Assembly (NCBI RefSeq): GCF_013912375.1
Contig: NZ_JACETV010000011.1
Location: 62,001-126,000 of the forward strand
Length of the DNA: 64,000 nucleotides
Direction: 5' to 3'
DNA from: Emticicia sp. BO119
GTDB taxonomy: Bacteria > Bacteroidota > Bacteroidia > Cytophagales > Spirosomataceae
Shown: in pieces, positions 38,312 to 48,763 of the stretch
How the letters are laid out: each line of letters opens with the position of its first letter
Numbering within the stretch: position 1 is the stretch's first letter
Notes under the pieces: generated by a model
What the model saw: only the letters and a program-made list of their open reading frames with translations
Databases searched by the model: none
Told to the model about the DNA's origin: nothing
Made by a program: the position numbers and the translations under genes

Positions 38312-38815
38312 TTAAAATAAACTCAATTGTTCTTCTTTCGGCAAACTGCCTTCGTGACGTAAAAGCCATTCTTTTCGCCATAAATCACCACCATAGCCAA
38401 CCAGGCTTTTATCTGAGCCTATTACTCTATGGCATGGTAAAATAATAGTCAGAGGATTATTGCCATTGGCTACACCTACTGCCCTGATGGCTTTTTCGTT
38501 GCCAATGATACGTGATAATTGCAAATAAGAAATGGTTTTGCCATAAGGAATACTTTTCAGGCTTTCCCAGACCAATTTCTGAAACTCAGTTCCTTCTGGT
38601 AGTAAAGGTAAATCAAAATCTTTTAGTTCTCCTTTAAAATATGCATCAAACTGCCTGATACATTCATCAATGACAGGTGAATTTTCAGGCGTTTCCTGTA
38701 ATTGTCTGCTTGGTTTTTTCTGTGCTTCCCTGAATAGTACATGAGTTAAATGTGTATCTGTAGCGATAATTTCTAATGCTCCTAAAGGAGAATCATAGTG
38801 TTTTATATAGGTCAT
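38312..38815 (-). CDS. ogt: Methylated-DNA-protein-cysteine methyltransferase
   Basis: A 167-residue suicide repair protein that moves the methyl group of O6-methylguanine to its own cysteine. The active-site motif is LPCHRVIG (cysteine about 127), preceded by AIRAVGVANGNNPLTIIL and the DNA-binding helix block FQKLVWESLKSIPYGKTISY. The short N-terminal domain TYIKHYDSPLGALEII matches Ogt/MGMT. There is no Ada-type AraC domain. It is convergent with the fasciclin gene. Confidence 0.95.
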   Translation of the reverse strand: MTYIKHYDSPLGALEIIATDTHLTHVLFREAQKKPSRQLQETPENSPVIDECIRQFDAYFKGELKDFDLPLLPEGTEFQKLVWESLKSIPYGKTISYLQLSRIIGNEKAIRAVGVANGNNPLTIILPCHRVIGSDKSLVGYGGDLWRKEWLLRHEGSLPKEEQLSLF

Positions 38816-38903
38816 ACAAACTGAATTTATAGTAGGATTCTTAAAGGGTTAGACACTCTACTATGATACAAATTTTATTCTGATTTAGTGCTTTAAAACA
38901 AAA

Positions 38904-38928
38904 GAAGCCGCTAAAAATTAGCGACTTC
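38904..38928 (-). terminator. Terminator after secA
   Basis: GAAGCCGCTAA and TTAGCGACTTC pair with one internal mismatch around a three-base loop. On the minus strand the hairpin is followed by TTTTGTTTT. It lies about 30 bases beyond the secA stop. Confidence 0.7.
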
Positions 38929-38958
38929 TCCAATATAAGTCTGTCTTAACTCAATATT

Positions 38959-41900
38959 TTAATCTACCAAAACAGCCTTTCCACTGACTACGTCCTCTTC
39001 CACGTGTTTGTATTTCACTTCACGCTTCACAGTACCATCTTTATATTGCACACTTACACGTTGGTTTCTGTCGGCAATTTTCTGAGTGCGTGCCGGAGTA
39101 ACAGGACGAGAGCCTGAATCAGAACTCCCACTTCCACCTTCTTCGGTTGCTTTATTGGTTTGTAATTTTGGTTTTTCTTCTTTCGGAGGAGTCAGTTGCT
39201 GGAATCTTAGTTCTACCACATTGGCTTTCATCAGGAAGCTTACTGTATCGGCATTTACTTTATTCAAGAAATTTTTGAATAATTCTACCGCCTCAAATTT
39301 ATAAATCAATAACGGGTCTTTTTGCTCGTAAGAGGCATTCTGTACTGATTGTTTCAAGTCGTCCATATCCCGTAGGTGTTCTTTCCATTCCTGGTCGATT
39401 ACTGTCAGCGAAATATGTTTTTCTATTTCTTTAATTAATTCCCGGCCATCGCTTTCTACTGCATTTTTCAGATTGCAATACATACCAATGTTCTGGGTAC
39501 CGTCACCAATAATAGCGATAAATGGCTCATCTACCAAAGCACGACGATCTTGCAAGACATTGCTCAGCACAGGCACCATATTTTTGCGAATATTATCATT
39601 CTTAGCCTTATAGGTTCTTTCAGCCTGTTGGTAAAGTCTATCTACTAATTTAGCGTTTCCCTTTGAAAACTCATGGCGTTCAATTTCAGGTTTGATACTT
39701 AATTTCTGGATACTACGTAGTTCAAATTCGTCATAATTGCCCTCTGCATTCATTACAATATCGCTACAGGTATCATACATGATATTGGCAATATCTAATG
39801 ATAACCTGTCTCCGAAAAGGGCATTTTTACGACGTTTATAGATGGTATCACGCTGGATATTCATTACGTCATCATATTCAATCAGACGTTTACGTGTACC
39901 GAAGTTATTTTCTTCTACTTTTTTCTGCGCTCTTTCAATAGAGTTGGTAATCATAGAGTGTTGAATCACCTCGCCCTCTTCCATACCCATTCTGTCCATT
40001 ACTTTAGCAATACGGTCAGAACCAAACAAACGCATCAACTGGTCTTCAAGAGATACAAAGAATTGTGAAGTGCCAGGGTCTCCCTGGCGACCAGCACGAC
40101 CTCTTAACTGACGGTCAACCCGACGGGAATCATGGCGCTCTGTACCTATAATAGCCAAACCACCTGCATTTTTGCTTTCAGGAGTCAACTTGATGTCAGT
40201 ACCACGGCCAGCCATGTTAGTGGCAATTGTAACTGTGCCAGGTTTTCCGGCCTCTGCAACGATGTCGGCTTCACGGGCGTGTTGTTTCGCATTCAATACC
40301 TGATGCGGAATCTTACGAAGTGTTAGCATTCTGCTCAGAATCTCTGAGTTTTCAACTGAAGTCGTTCCAACAAGTACCGGGCGGCCAATGCTCACTAAAG
40401 ATACAATTTCGTCAACTACAGCATTGTATTTTTCACGTACGGTTTTATAAACCTTATCTTCTTCGTCTTTACGAACAACTGCTCTGTTGGTAGGGATACT
40501 AACCACATCTAATTTATAAATCTTCCAGAACTCTCCTGCTTCTGTCTCAGCAGTACCTGTCATACCTGCTAATTTGTGGTACATACGGAAGTAATTTTGC
40601 AAGGTAATGGTGGCGTAAGTCTGTGTTGAGTCTTCTACTTTTACATTTTCCTTAGCCTCAACCGCTTGGTGTAAACCATCAGACCAACGGCGACCATCCA
40701 TAATACGGCCTGTCTGCTCATCAACAATCATTACTTTATTATCCAACACTACATACTCAACATCTTTTTCGAAGAGTGTATAGGCTTTCAATAGCTGATT
40801 GACAGAGTGGATACGTTCGGCTTTCAGAGAATAATCGCGAATAACCTCATCTTTTTTAATTATTTTATCCTGTTCCGGCAAATCTGATTTTTCAATCGCC
40901 GCCAGATCAACACCTAAGTCGGGCATCAAGAAGAAGTTGTGGTCTTCACCTTCTCCTGTAATAAAGTCCAGACCTTTATCTGTTAATTCGATAGAGTTAT
41001 GTTTTTCATCAATAGTGAAATAAAGTGGAGCATCGGCTTCGGGCATTAATTTCTGGTTTTCAGCAAGATAAATTGCTTCAGTTTCGTGCAATATCTGTCT
41101 CATACCCTGTTCAGACAAATACTTAATCAAGGGCTTATTTTTAGGTAAACCACGAAATGCACGGAAAAGAGCTAATCCACCTTCTTTTTTATTGCCCGAT
41201 GCAATCAGTTTTTTAGCTTCGTTAAGATAACTGTTTGTTAAGGTTTTCTGTGCCTCTACAATGCGCTGGATACGTGGTTTTAATGATAAGAATAATTCTT
41301 CATCACCAGTACGAGACATTGGGCCACTAATAATCAAAGGTGTACGGGCATCATCAATCAATACTGAGTCAACCTCATCGACCATCGCATAGTGGTGTTC
41401 GCGTTGCACCAACTCTTCAGGATCGTTTACCATGTTATCACGGAGGTAGTCGAAACCAAACTCATTATTCGTACCATAAGTAATGCCTGCTGCGTAGGCA
41501 CTTCTGCGGGCAGATGAGTTGGCCGAGTGTTTATCAATACAATCGCAGGTAATGCCATTAAATTCAAAAATCGGTCCCATCCACTCAGAGTCACGGCGAG
41601 CCAGGTAGTCGTTTACTGTTACGATATGAACCCCTTTACCAGCCAGAGCATTCAGAAATGCCGGAAACGTAGCTACGAGGGTTTTACCTTCTCCGGTTGC
41701 CATCTCAGAAATTTTACCTTTATGCAGGGCGGCACCACCGATAATCTGTACATCGTAGTGAACCATGTTCCAGGTTATCATATTTCCGGCGGCTAACCAC
41801 TGGTTTTGCCAGATAGCCTTATCGCCTTCAATTCTGATATGGCCTTTCTTCATAGCCAATTCACGGTCAAGATGGGTAGCCGTAACAGCAATTTCTGTAT

Positions 41901-42285
41901 TTTCAGTAAATCGACGAGCCGTTTCTTTGACAATCGCAAAGGCTTTAGGGAGTATCTCTAAAAGAACTACTTCCAGTTCTTTATTTCTATCGAGTTTTAA
42001 TTCATCAATTTTTCTGAAAGAAGCTTCTTTTTCATCAACTTCCATATCAGGATTCTGATCGATAGTAGCTTTTAATTGACCAATCTGATCGTCGATATGC
42101 GAAAGTTTCTGTGCAATATAGTTTTGTAACTCGGTGGTTTTTGCACGAAACTCATCATGGGAAAGGCTCTTCAACTTGACAAACTCTTCGTTTGTAAGTC
42201 CTACATAAGGTTGTAGCTCCTTATTATCTCTATCAGACTTTGTTCCAAAAATCTGTGTGATTCCCTTGGTTAAAAAATTCAGCAT
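38959..42285 (-). CDS. secA: Preprotein translocase ATPase SecA (long Bacteroidota form)
   Basis: A 1108-residue motor that drives preproteins through SecYEG. Walker A is [15 protein letters not shown] (about 193), Walker B-type [16 protein letters not shown] (about 300), and [11 protein letters not shown] and [12 protein letters not shown] mark motor domain 2. The protein is about 200 residues longer than E. coli SecA because of an extra stretch in motor domain 1 (about 330-450), usual in this phylum. The C-terminus ends [13 protein letters not shown]; the CxCxSGx8CH zinc motif that binds SecB is absent. A minus-strand promoter lies at 42417-42449. Confidence 0.97.
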   Translation of the reverse strand: MLNFLTKGITQIFGTKSDRDNKELQPYVGLTNEEFVKLKSLSHDEFRAKTTELQNYIAQKLSHIDDQIGQLKATIDQNPDMEVDEKEASFRKIDELKLDRNKELEVVLLEILPKAFAIVKETARRFTENTEIAVTATHLDRELAMKKGHIRIEGDKAIWQNQWLAAGNMITWNMVHYDVQIIGGAALHKGKISEMATGEGKTLVATFPAFLNALAGKGVHIVTVNDYLARRDSEWMGPIFEFNGITCDCIDKHSANSSARRSAYAAGITYGTNNEFGFDYLRDNMVNDPEELVQREHHYAMVDEVDSVLIDDARTPLIISGPMSRTGDEELFLSLKPRIQRIVEAQKTLTNSYLNEAKKLIASGNKKEGGLALFRAFRGLPKNKPLIKYLSEQGMRQILHETEAIYLAENQKLMPEADAPLYFTIDEKHNSIELTDKGLDFITGEGEDHNFFLMPDLGVDLAAIEKSDLPEQDKIIKKDEVIRDYSLKAERIHSVNQLLKAYTLFEKDVEYVVLDNKVMIVDEQTGRIMDGRRWSDGLHQAVEAKENVKVEDSTQTYATITLQNYFRMYHKLAGMTGTAETEAGEFWKIYKLDVVSIPTNRAVVRKDEEDKVYKTVREKYNAVVDEIVSLVSIGRPVLVGTTSVENSEILSRMLTLRKIPHQVLNAKQHAREADIVAEAGKPGTVTIATNMAGRGTDIKLTPESKNAGGLAIIGTERHDSRRVDRQLRGRAGRQGDPGTSQFFVSLEDQLMRLFGSDRIAKVMDRMGMEEGEVIQHSMITNSIERAQKKVEENNFGTRKRLIEYDDVMNIQRDTIYKRRKNALFGDRLSLDIANIMYDTCSDIVMNAEGNYDEFELRSIQKLSIKPEIERHEFSKGNAKLVDRLYQQAERTYKAKNDNIRKNMVPVLSNVLQDRRALVDEPFIAIIGDGTQNIGMYCNLKNAVESDGRELIKEIEKHISLTVIDQEWKEHLRDMDDLKQSVQNASYEQKDPLLIYKFEAVELFKNFLNKVNADTVSFLMKANVVELRFQQLTPPKEEKPKLQTNKATEEGGSGSSDSGSRPVTPARTQKIADRNQRVSVQYKDGTVKREVKYKHVEEDVVSGKAVLVD

Positions 42286-42416
42286 CTGTATATCTTGTTC
42301 TTTATTTCTTATTGATATGAATGTTTGTCTGTCAAATACCTCTCCAAATCTGATAAATCTGCCATTTTGTCAATCTTCAATTAGCTGATTGTGAAGAATT
42401 TTAATTTTTAAGGCTG

Positions 42417-42449
42417 CAAATTTACGCTTTTATGACAGTTTAATAACAA
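42417..42449 (-). promoter_or_regulatory. Putative secA promoter
   Basis: On the minus strand TAAATTTG (42424-42417) is a full -7 match, followed by GCAGCC as at the DUF2795 promoter. TTG lies 22 bases upstream (42449-42447). Leader of about 125 bases. Confidence 0.5.
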
Positions 42450-42593
42450 CAAAATTAGGGGAATATTGTTAATAAATGTCCATGTTATGTGGTGAACGGC
42501 GAAATTTTAAAGTTTATTTAATTCTTTTCTTTTTAGATACGTAGCAAATCTGCCTTTTCTTCCTCAAATTTGAACCCTAAAAAACAGAACCCA

Positions 42594-45518
42594 ATGTTTG
42601 AGTCATTGCTGAAAGATTTTGAGGGAGAATTGTACTTCAGAAATACTACTGTTGATGAGGCTATAAGAAAGGTTTATGCCACCGATGCCTCTGTTTATCA
42701 GGAAAAACCCATTGCCGTAGCTTTACCGAAGAGTATTCAGGATATTTGTCAGTTAATACATTTTGCCAGTGCACATCAGTTCACTTTAATTCCCCGTGCA
42801 GCCGGAACATCGCTTGCCGGACAAGTTGTAGGCAAAGGAGTAGTAGTAGATATCTCTAAAAACTTCACGGATATTTTAGAAGTCAATCGGAAGGAGAAGT
42901 GGGTACGAGTGCAGCCCGGAGTGATTCGAGATGATTTGAATGCCTATCTGAAACCTTATGGACTGATGTTTGGGCCGGAGACTTCAACGTCTAGCCGTGC
43001 GATGATTGGGGGGATGATTGGGAATAATTCATGTGGCTTACATTCTATTATCTGGGGAACGACAAGAGATAATCTTCTGGAGGTGAAAACCTTATTATCA
43101 GACGGAAGTGAGGCTGTTTTTGGGATTGTTAATGCTGAGGAATTAAATAAGAAAAGCCAATTAAAGAATAAAGAAGGAGAGATATACAGAGAACTCATTG
43201 CATTAATTGATAATTCAGAAAACCAGGAAGCCATCAGAACCGGATTTCCTAAAAAGAGCATCAGTCGCCGTAATACCGGTTATGCACTTGATGTGATTGA
43301 GGAAATGTGGCAAACAAAAGCCGGGAACCTTTTCAACCTGAGTAGCCTGATAGCTGGGTCGGAGGGGACTTTGTGTTTTGTGACGGAAGCCAAATTGAAA
43401 CTGATAGATTTACCACCTGCCGAAGTAGGAATGGTGGCTGTGCATACAGTAAGTTTACACGAGGCACTCATGGCGAATCTGATTGCCTTGAAACATCATT
43501 GCGCTGCCTCTGAACTGGTAGATGACTTTATTCTGGAATTTACAAAGACCAATATTGAACAATCAAAGAACCGTTTTTTTATAGAAGGAGGCCCCAAGGC
43601 GATTCTGATGGTAGAATTTTTTGCTGATACCGAAGCAGATTTAAGAGAAAAAGCCAAAGAACTGATAGCAGAGTTAAAAGTAAATAACTTAGGCTATGCC
43701 TATCCGATTTTACTACAGGATGATGCCAAAAAAGCATGGGAGGTGCGCAAAGGAGGCTTAGGTTTACTAAGAAACCTACCCGGTGATACGCAACCTGTGA
43801 ATCTGATAGAGGACTGTGCCGTTGATCCGGAAGACTTACCTACCTACATTGCTGAATTGGAAGTACTACTTAAAAATCATGGTGTTCAATATTCTATGTA
43901 CGCACATGCAGGTGCAGGGGAGCTGCATGTAGAGCCTATGGTGAATCTGAAAACAACAGAGGGTAGGACTTTATTCCGTACCATTCTGGCAGAAACAGCA
44001 ACATTGGTTAAAAAATACGGTGGTTCGCTTTCAGGGGAACATGGGGATGGGCGTTTGAGAGGTGAGTTTATTCCGTTCATGATGGGAGATAAAAACTATA
44101 ATTTATTCAGACAAGTAAAGCAGATTTTTGATGCAAAGGGTGTATTTAATAAAGGCAAAATTGTAGATACACCACCTATGAATGAGTTTTTGCGCTACGA
44201 GGCAGATAAAAGTGTCGCCGCGCAAAAGACCATTTTCGATTTCTCTAAACAAGAAAGCTTTTTACGTTTAGCCGAAAAGTGCAGTGGCTCTGGAGACTGC
44301 CGGAAAACCGAAATAACAGGAGGAACGATGTGTCCAAGTTATATGGCTACCCGAAGTGAAAGAGATACCACCAGAGCAAGAGCTAATATCCTGCGCCAAT
44401 ATCTGACTAATACTTCTGAAACAAAAGAAGTCGGATGCAACGAAACCAAAGAAATTTTAGATTTATGCTTATCCTGCAAAGCCTGTAAATCAGAGTGCCC
44501 TTCAAGTGTAGATATTGCAAAAATGAAAGGTGAGTTTTTGCAGCAATATTATGATGAACATGGCATCCCTTTCCGCTCGAAATTGATAGGGACTTTTACG
44601 AAACAGATGCGGTTGGCAAGTTTAACTCCCTGGGGGTATAATTTTATTTTTAAAACAGGCTTTACCCGTCGTATAGCCAATCGGATTGTTGGGTTTCATC
44701 CTGACCGTACGATGCCTTTGCTGCATAGCCAGACTCTAAGAAGCTGGTACAAAAATGCGAGGGAGGTAAGAGATTTTACTTCAACTAAAAAAGTATATCT
44801 GTTTTGTGATGAGTTTACTGATTTTAATGATGTAGAAATAGGGAGAAAACTGATTCTTCTTTTGCAGAAATTAGGGTATCAGGTAATTATTCCAAATCAT
44901 CAAGAGAGTGGTAGAACTTACTTGTCAAAAGGCATGATTCGTGAAGCTCAAAAGATTGCAATCGAGAATGTAAATATGCTGAAAGATTTAGTGATAGATG
45001 AGGTGCCTATCATTGGTATAGAGCCATCAGCTATTCTTACGTTGAGAGACGAATACTTAGAATTAGTGCCCTCAAATTTACAAGAAGCGGCTCAAAAGAT
45101 CGCTGATAATACTTTTATTTTTGAAGAATGGTTTTCCCGTGAAATGGATAGAGGAAATATTAAAAATGAGGCATTTACTACTGAAAAAAGATTGATAAAA
45201 CTACATGGACATTGCCATCAGAAAGCGTTATCGTCGCTTACACCAAGTAAGAAAAGCTTATCATTACCAGCTAACTATGAAGTGCATCTGATTCCATCTG
45301 GTTGTTGTGGTATGGCAGGCTCGTTTGGTTATGAGGCCGAACATTATGATGTTTCGATGAAAATCGGAGAGTTAGTGCTTTTCCCGACTGTGAGAAAACA
45401 ACCAGAGGAAGTAATAATTGCTGCACCCGGCACGAGTTGCCGGCATCAGATAAAAGATGGAACAGGGCGTGTAGCCAAGCATCCGGCAGAGATCTTGTAT
45501 GAGGCGTTATTGAAATAA
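42594..45518 (+). CDS. FAD-linked oxidase fused to Fe-S/CCG reductase subunit (D-2-hydroxyacid dehydrogenase type)
   Basis: A 974-residue fusion. The N-terminal half is a GlcD-like flavoprotein: FAD-binding block PRAAGTSLAGQVVGKGVVVD (about 70-90) and SGEHGDGRLRGEF (about 480). The C-terminal half resembles GlcF: cysteine-rich CSGSGDCRK...MCPSY (about 562-583), CLSCKACKSECP (about 625), then two CCG-type blocks, HGHCHQKAL (about 873) and PSGCCGMAGSFGYE (about 900). E. coli YdiJ, with the same layout, oxidises D-2-hydroxyglutarate; others oxidise D-lactate or glycolate, so the substrate is left open. It would pass electrons to quinones. ATG 42594 is chosen over TTG 42570. The YeeZ-like gene follows after 70 bases. 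Confidence 0.92.
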   Translation: MFESLLKDFEGELYFRNTTVDEAIRKVYATDASVYQEKPIAVALPKSIQDICQLIHFASAHQFTLIPRAAGTSLAGQVVGKGVVVDISKNFTDILEVNRKEKWVRVQPGVIRDDLNAYLKPYGLMFGPETSTSSRAMIGGMIGNNSCGLHSIIWGTTRDNLLEVKTLLSDGSEAVFGIVNAEELNKKSQLKNKEGEIYRELIALIDNSENQEAIRTGFPKKSISRRNTGYALDVIEEMWQTKAGNLFNLSSLIAGSEGTLCFVTEAKLKLIDLPPAEVGMVAVHTVSLHEALMANLIALKHHCAASELVDDFILEFTKTNIEQSKNRFFIEGGPKAILMVEFFADTEADLREKAKELIAELKVNNLGYAYPILLQDDAKKAWEVRKGGLGLLRNLPGDTQPVNLIEDCAVDPEDLPTYIAELEVLLKNHGVQYSMYAHAGAGELHVEPMVNLKTTEGRTLFRTILAETATLVKKYGGSLSGEHGDGRLRGEFIPFMMGDKNYNLFRQVKQIFDAKGVFNKGKIVDTPPMNEFLRYEADKSVAAQKTIFDFSKQESFLRLAEKCSGSGDCRKTEITGGTMCPSYMATRSERDTTRARANILRQYLTNTSETKEVGCNETKEILDLCLSCKACKSECPSSVDIAKMKGEFLQQYYDEHGIPFRSKLIGTFTKQMRLASLTPWGYNFIFKTGFTRRIANRIVGFHPDRTMPLLHSQTLRSWYKNAREVRDFTSTKKVYLFCDEFTDFNDVEIGRKLILLLQKLGYQVIIPNHQESGRTYLSKGMIREAQKIAIENVNMLKDLVIDEVPIIGIEPSAILTLRDEYLELVPSNLQEAAQKIADNTFIFEEWFSREMDRGNIKNEAFTTEKRLIKLHGHCHQKALSSLTPSKKSLSLPANYEVHLIPSGCCGMAGSFGYEAEHYDVSMKIGELVLFPTVRKQPEEVIIAAPGTSCRHQIKDGTGRVAKHPAEILYEALLK

Positions 45519-45588
45519 TATATGTCGATCGTGTTCTGCTTATGTTTGTCAGATAAAGAGCAGTGCACACTTACTATAAATAAAATAC

Positions 45589-46416
45589 ATGAAAACAATA
45601 AGTATTATAGGCTGTGGCTGGTTAGGATTACCTTTAGGGAAATATCTTTCTGAAAAAGATTATCTGGTAAAAGGGAGCACTACTCATAGCGAAAAGCTGG
45701 AGATTTTACAGGAAAACGGTATTGAACCCTTCTTACTTAAACTTAATCCACAATTGGAATGTGAATATGTGGATAACTTTCTGGATAGCGATATTTTGCT
45801 CATCAATATTCCACCGAAAATAAGTTTACAGAAGACTGATGCCCATATAGAACAGATTGCTAATCTGTTGACGGCTGTGGAAAACTCCCCTGTCAAAAAT
45901 ATTATTTATGTCAGTTCTACCTCTGTTTATCCTGAACTTAATCGGGAAGTAATAGAAGAAGATGTATTAACACCAGAAAGATCAGCCAGCCCTACAATGG
46001 TAAAAGCTGAAAATCTGCTCAAAAGTTTTTCTGCTAATGTAACTATTTTAAGGTCAGCAGGGTTAATGGGTTATGACCGTATCCCGGCTAAGTATTTTGC
46101 AGGTTGGAAAGGCTTAACTACCGGAGATATTCCGGTTAATTATATCCATAGAGATGATATAATCAGGATTATTGAAACGGTTATCGAAAAGGGTATCTGG
46201 GGTGAGACCTTTAATGTTGTTTCTCCGATACACCCCATAAGAAAAGAAGTATATGCCCGAAACTGTGAAGAAACAGGCTTTGAAATGCCTGAATTTGTGG
46301 AATCTCCTACGCCACAGCCCTATAAAATTATCAGCCCTGATAAATGGTTAAAAAAATCGGAGTATCATTTTATATTTAGTAATCCTTTGGATTATTTCTA
46401 TCAACTTCCTGAATAA
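45589..46416 (+). CDS. NAD(P)-binding epimerase/dehydratase-like protein (YeeZ type)
   Basis: A 275-residue Rossmann-fold protein of the extended/atypical SDR group. The nucleotide-binding site is the N-terminal SIIGCGWLGLPLGKYL (GxGxxG). The mid-part has YVSSTSVYPE and a C-terminal substrate region (NYIHRDDIIRIIETVIEKGI). The catalytic YxxxK is not intact, as in YeeZ-like members, so a redox or epimerase reaction is uncertain. It may share a transcript with the FAD/Fe-S gene upstream. Its stop is only seven bases from the stop of the convergent TMTC-like gene. Confidence 0.8.
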   Translation: MKTISIIGCGWLGLPLGKYLSEKDYLVKGSTTHSEKLEILQENGIEPFLLKLNPQLECEYVDNFLDSDILLINIPPKISLQKTDAHIEQIANLLTAVENSPVKNIIYVSSTSVYPELNREVIEEDVLTPERSASPTMVKAENLLKSFSANVTILRSAGLMGYDRIPAKYFAGWKGLTTGDIPVNYIHRDDIIRIIETVIEKGIWGETFNVVSPIHPIRKEVYARNCEETGFEMPEFVESPTPQPYKIISPDKWLKKSEYHFIFSNPLDYFYQLPE

Positions 46417-46423
46417 TCAGACA

Positions 46424-48478
46424 TTAATAGTTAGTTATACCATTATTTTTTAAAATATTCCTGGCGTTTACATTCCCTTTTTTTGCTGATTTGATATACC
46501 ATTGCTTGGCTGTTTCGACATCATTTCTATTGGCGTAGTTGATACCAATATTGTATTCAAAATCACCTGTTGAATCTCTAACCGTTGCCTTTCTCCAGTA
46601 TTCTACCGCATTGTCATCCTGTTTCAAATCTACGTAAGTTACCCCAAGATTTTTGTAGGCAGGACCGTATTGCGGTGCCTTCTCTATTAATGCCTTTAGT
46701 TCTTTAATCTCCTGCTCGTAATTTCCCTGTCTCCGATACGAAAAAGCATGGTTCAGATAGGCATCCCAATAATCAGGTTTTAAAGATATGGATTTTTGAA
46801 AAATCTTTCGAGCTTCTTCAAAATCTTCGCTTCCCATGAGTGATAATCCATAAGATGTCCAGTATTCTGCATTATCTGGTTCGTTTTCAAGCGTGATTTT
46901 GTAATAATAATTGGCATTCTTATAATCGCCCATACGGTAATATACAGTCGCAAAAAGCCAGTTGGTACGGTTAGATTTAGGCAAATACTGAGATGCTTTC
47001 TGAAAGTACTTCAGGGCAGTTGCATTATCTCCTTCATCTAAAAACATAGAACCGATGGTACGGCATACGTCTGCATTTTTAAATCCACCGTTATCAGCCC
47101 GCATCAGGTATTGTTTGGCTGTCGGAAAATCTTTATTGTCTAAATAATACCAACCAAGATTGCTCAGAATCATAGCATCGTTCGGGAACGCCTTATCAGC
47201 TTCTTTAAAAAGCAGTAATTCATTTTTCCATTTCTTTGCCTGTACGAAAGTCATTCCACATAGAACCAATGCCACAACCATAAATCCTGCCAGAATACCT
47301 TTAGCATTTGCATAGAAATTGTTCATTAATAACCCTATCAGAAACAATGGCCCGATGGAGGATAAATAATAATATCGGTCGGCAACCAAAGCACTACCAA
47401 CGGGTAATATCTGCAAAACTGTAGAAATAGCAATCAGGAAAAAAGCACCTGCCCACCAGATGCGCTTATCTTTCCGTCCCAACCATATAAGTACACCTAC
47501 TAATAGTAATGTGCCTAAGAGTGCCAGAGAATAAATAGCAGGAATACTACCGGAAATCTTATTCGGATAAGGATAGAACGGATAAAGATTATAGGGCAGA
47601 AGGGTTTTTACCCAATAAAAACAAAAAGCGTAGGCGGTTAGTAAAACTCTTTCTCCTGCGCTGTAAGCATTACTAATAACACTTGAGGCGTCGGCACCTG
47701 CATCTTTTTGGGCATGAGTGGCCAGATAAGCAAATATCAGTGTAACTAAGAAATATGGAATTTTATTAATCAGTACTTTAAAATGCAAAGGCTTCTTTAA
47801 AAAGCAATAATCAGTAATTATCAGAATTGCAGGTAAAACTACGGCCATACCCTTCGACATACATGATGCAATAAACAGGAGAATTGAAACGCCGTAATAT
47901 ACTTTATTGCTGGTTTCATCAAAATGGATGTAATACCAGAATGAAAGCAGCAAAAACAAGGTATAGAGTACGTCTTTTCGTTCTGCTGCCCAGGCTACTG
48001 ATTCAACATGCAATGGGTGGATAGCAAATAAAACAGCTGTAACAAATGAAACGAGAACATTACTGTTGAGCTTCTGGATAAGTCTGAAAACCAGCCAACT
48101 ATTCAGAGTATGGAGAATCAGGTTATCTAAATGATATAACCATGTCTGTTCCTTTACTAAAGCATATTCAATAGCCAAACTTAACACGGTAAGCGGGTGA
48201 TAGTTTCCAACGACGTATTCAGAGAAAATACCTTTAATATCAAAGGATTTTACCAATTCGTTGATGGTAATATAGGGTTTATCGTCCCATACGAAATTAT
48301 TCTGCCAGACAGGAATATAGCTAACAAACACCATAACACTCAGAATAGCAGGAATCCATTTTTCATCAATCGAAAAAGGAGTACCTGTTTTATGGGGTTC
48401 TGTTGCTTTTGAGGGTGCAGAGACCTGCACGGCCTCTCTTTTAATACCTTGTTTAGGTTGAGACTTATGTTTTGCCAT
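46424..48478 (-). CDS. TMTC-like multi-span glycosyltransferase with TPR domain (second copy)
   Basis: A 684-residue paralogue of the protein at 21422-23317. It starts MAKHKSQPKQ, has FVWDDKPYITIN in the first loop, NYHPLTVLSLAIE, HPLHVESVAWAAERKDVLY (about 153) and CMSKGMAVVLPAILIITDY. From about residue 430 it carries seven or so TPR units (GWYYLDNKDFPTAKQYL, YYRMGDYKNANYYY and others), more than the first copy. An earlier ATG at 48562 exists, but a good promoter lies between the two, so the later start is preferred. GT-C activity on exported proteins is inferred from the TMTC resemblance. It converges with the YeeZ-like gene and is divergent from the TPR gene at 48764. Confidence 0.85.
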   Translation of the reverse strand: MAKHKSQPKQGIKREAVQVSAPSKATEPHKTGTPFSIDEKWIPAILSVMVFVSYIPVWQNNFVWDDKPYITINELVKSFDIKGIFSEYVVGNYHPLTVLSLAIEYALVKEQTWLYHLDNLILHTLNSWLVFRLIQKLNSNVLVSFVTAVLFAIHPLHVESVAWAAERKDVLYTLFLLLSFWYYIHFDETSNKVYYGVSILLFIASCMSKGMAVVLPAILIITDYCFLKKPLHFKVLINKIPYFLVTLIFAYLATHAQKDAGADASSVISNAYSAGERVLLTAYAFCFYWVKTLLPYNLYPFYPYPNKISGSIPAIYSLALLGTLLLVGVLIWLGRKDKRIWWAGAFFLIAISTVLQILPVGSALVADRYYYLSSIGPLFLIGLLMNNFYANAKGILAGFMVVALVLCGMTFVQAKKWKNELLLFKEADKAFPNDAMILSNLGWYYLDNKDFPTAKQYLMRADNGGFKNADVCRTIGSMFLDEGDNATALKYFQKASQYLPKSNRTNWLFATVYYRMGDYKNANYYYKITLENEPDNAEYWTSYGLSLMGSEDFEEARKIFQKSISLKPDYWDAYLNHAFSYRRQGNYEQEIKELKALIEKAPQYGPAYKNLGVTYVDLKQDDNAVEYWRKATVRDSTGDFEYNIGINYANRNDVETAKQWYIKSAKKGNVNARNILKNNGITNY

Positions 48479-48499
48479 TTGTTGGGTTGATCGGGTACA

Positions 48500-48530
48500 C
48501 AAAAATATTTCAATTATCCTGCCAAAGCAA
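48500..48530 (-). promoter_or_regulatory. Promoter of the second TMTC-like gene
   Basis: On the minus strand TTG (48530-48528), a 20-base spacer and TATTTTTG (48507-48500) match the phylum consensus fully. It lies 22 bases before the ATG at 48478 and inside any longer version of the gene, so it fixes the start. Confidence 0.65.
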
Positions 48531-48763
48531 TAATTCATAGTTTTATGTCGCTTATTTTCCATTCATAAGCTTATTCTTGTGAAAGTCTTACAAAATACTT
48601 AGATTGCCTAAGAACCAGAAACATCTTACCAGCACCAGTAGTTATCCTTTTGTTATTTCCAAATAATTTAAAGAACTTTGATGGCTTTTTGGCAAGAATG
48701 TTGCCGATTATCAAGCAATATTTAGGGTGTTCGGGCGTTAAAATACCTAACAAGTTTTGATGA

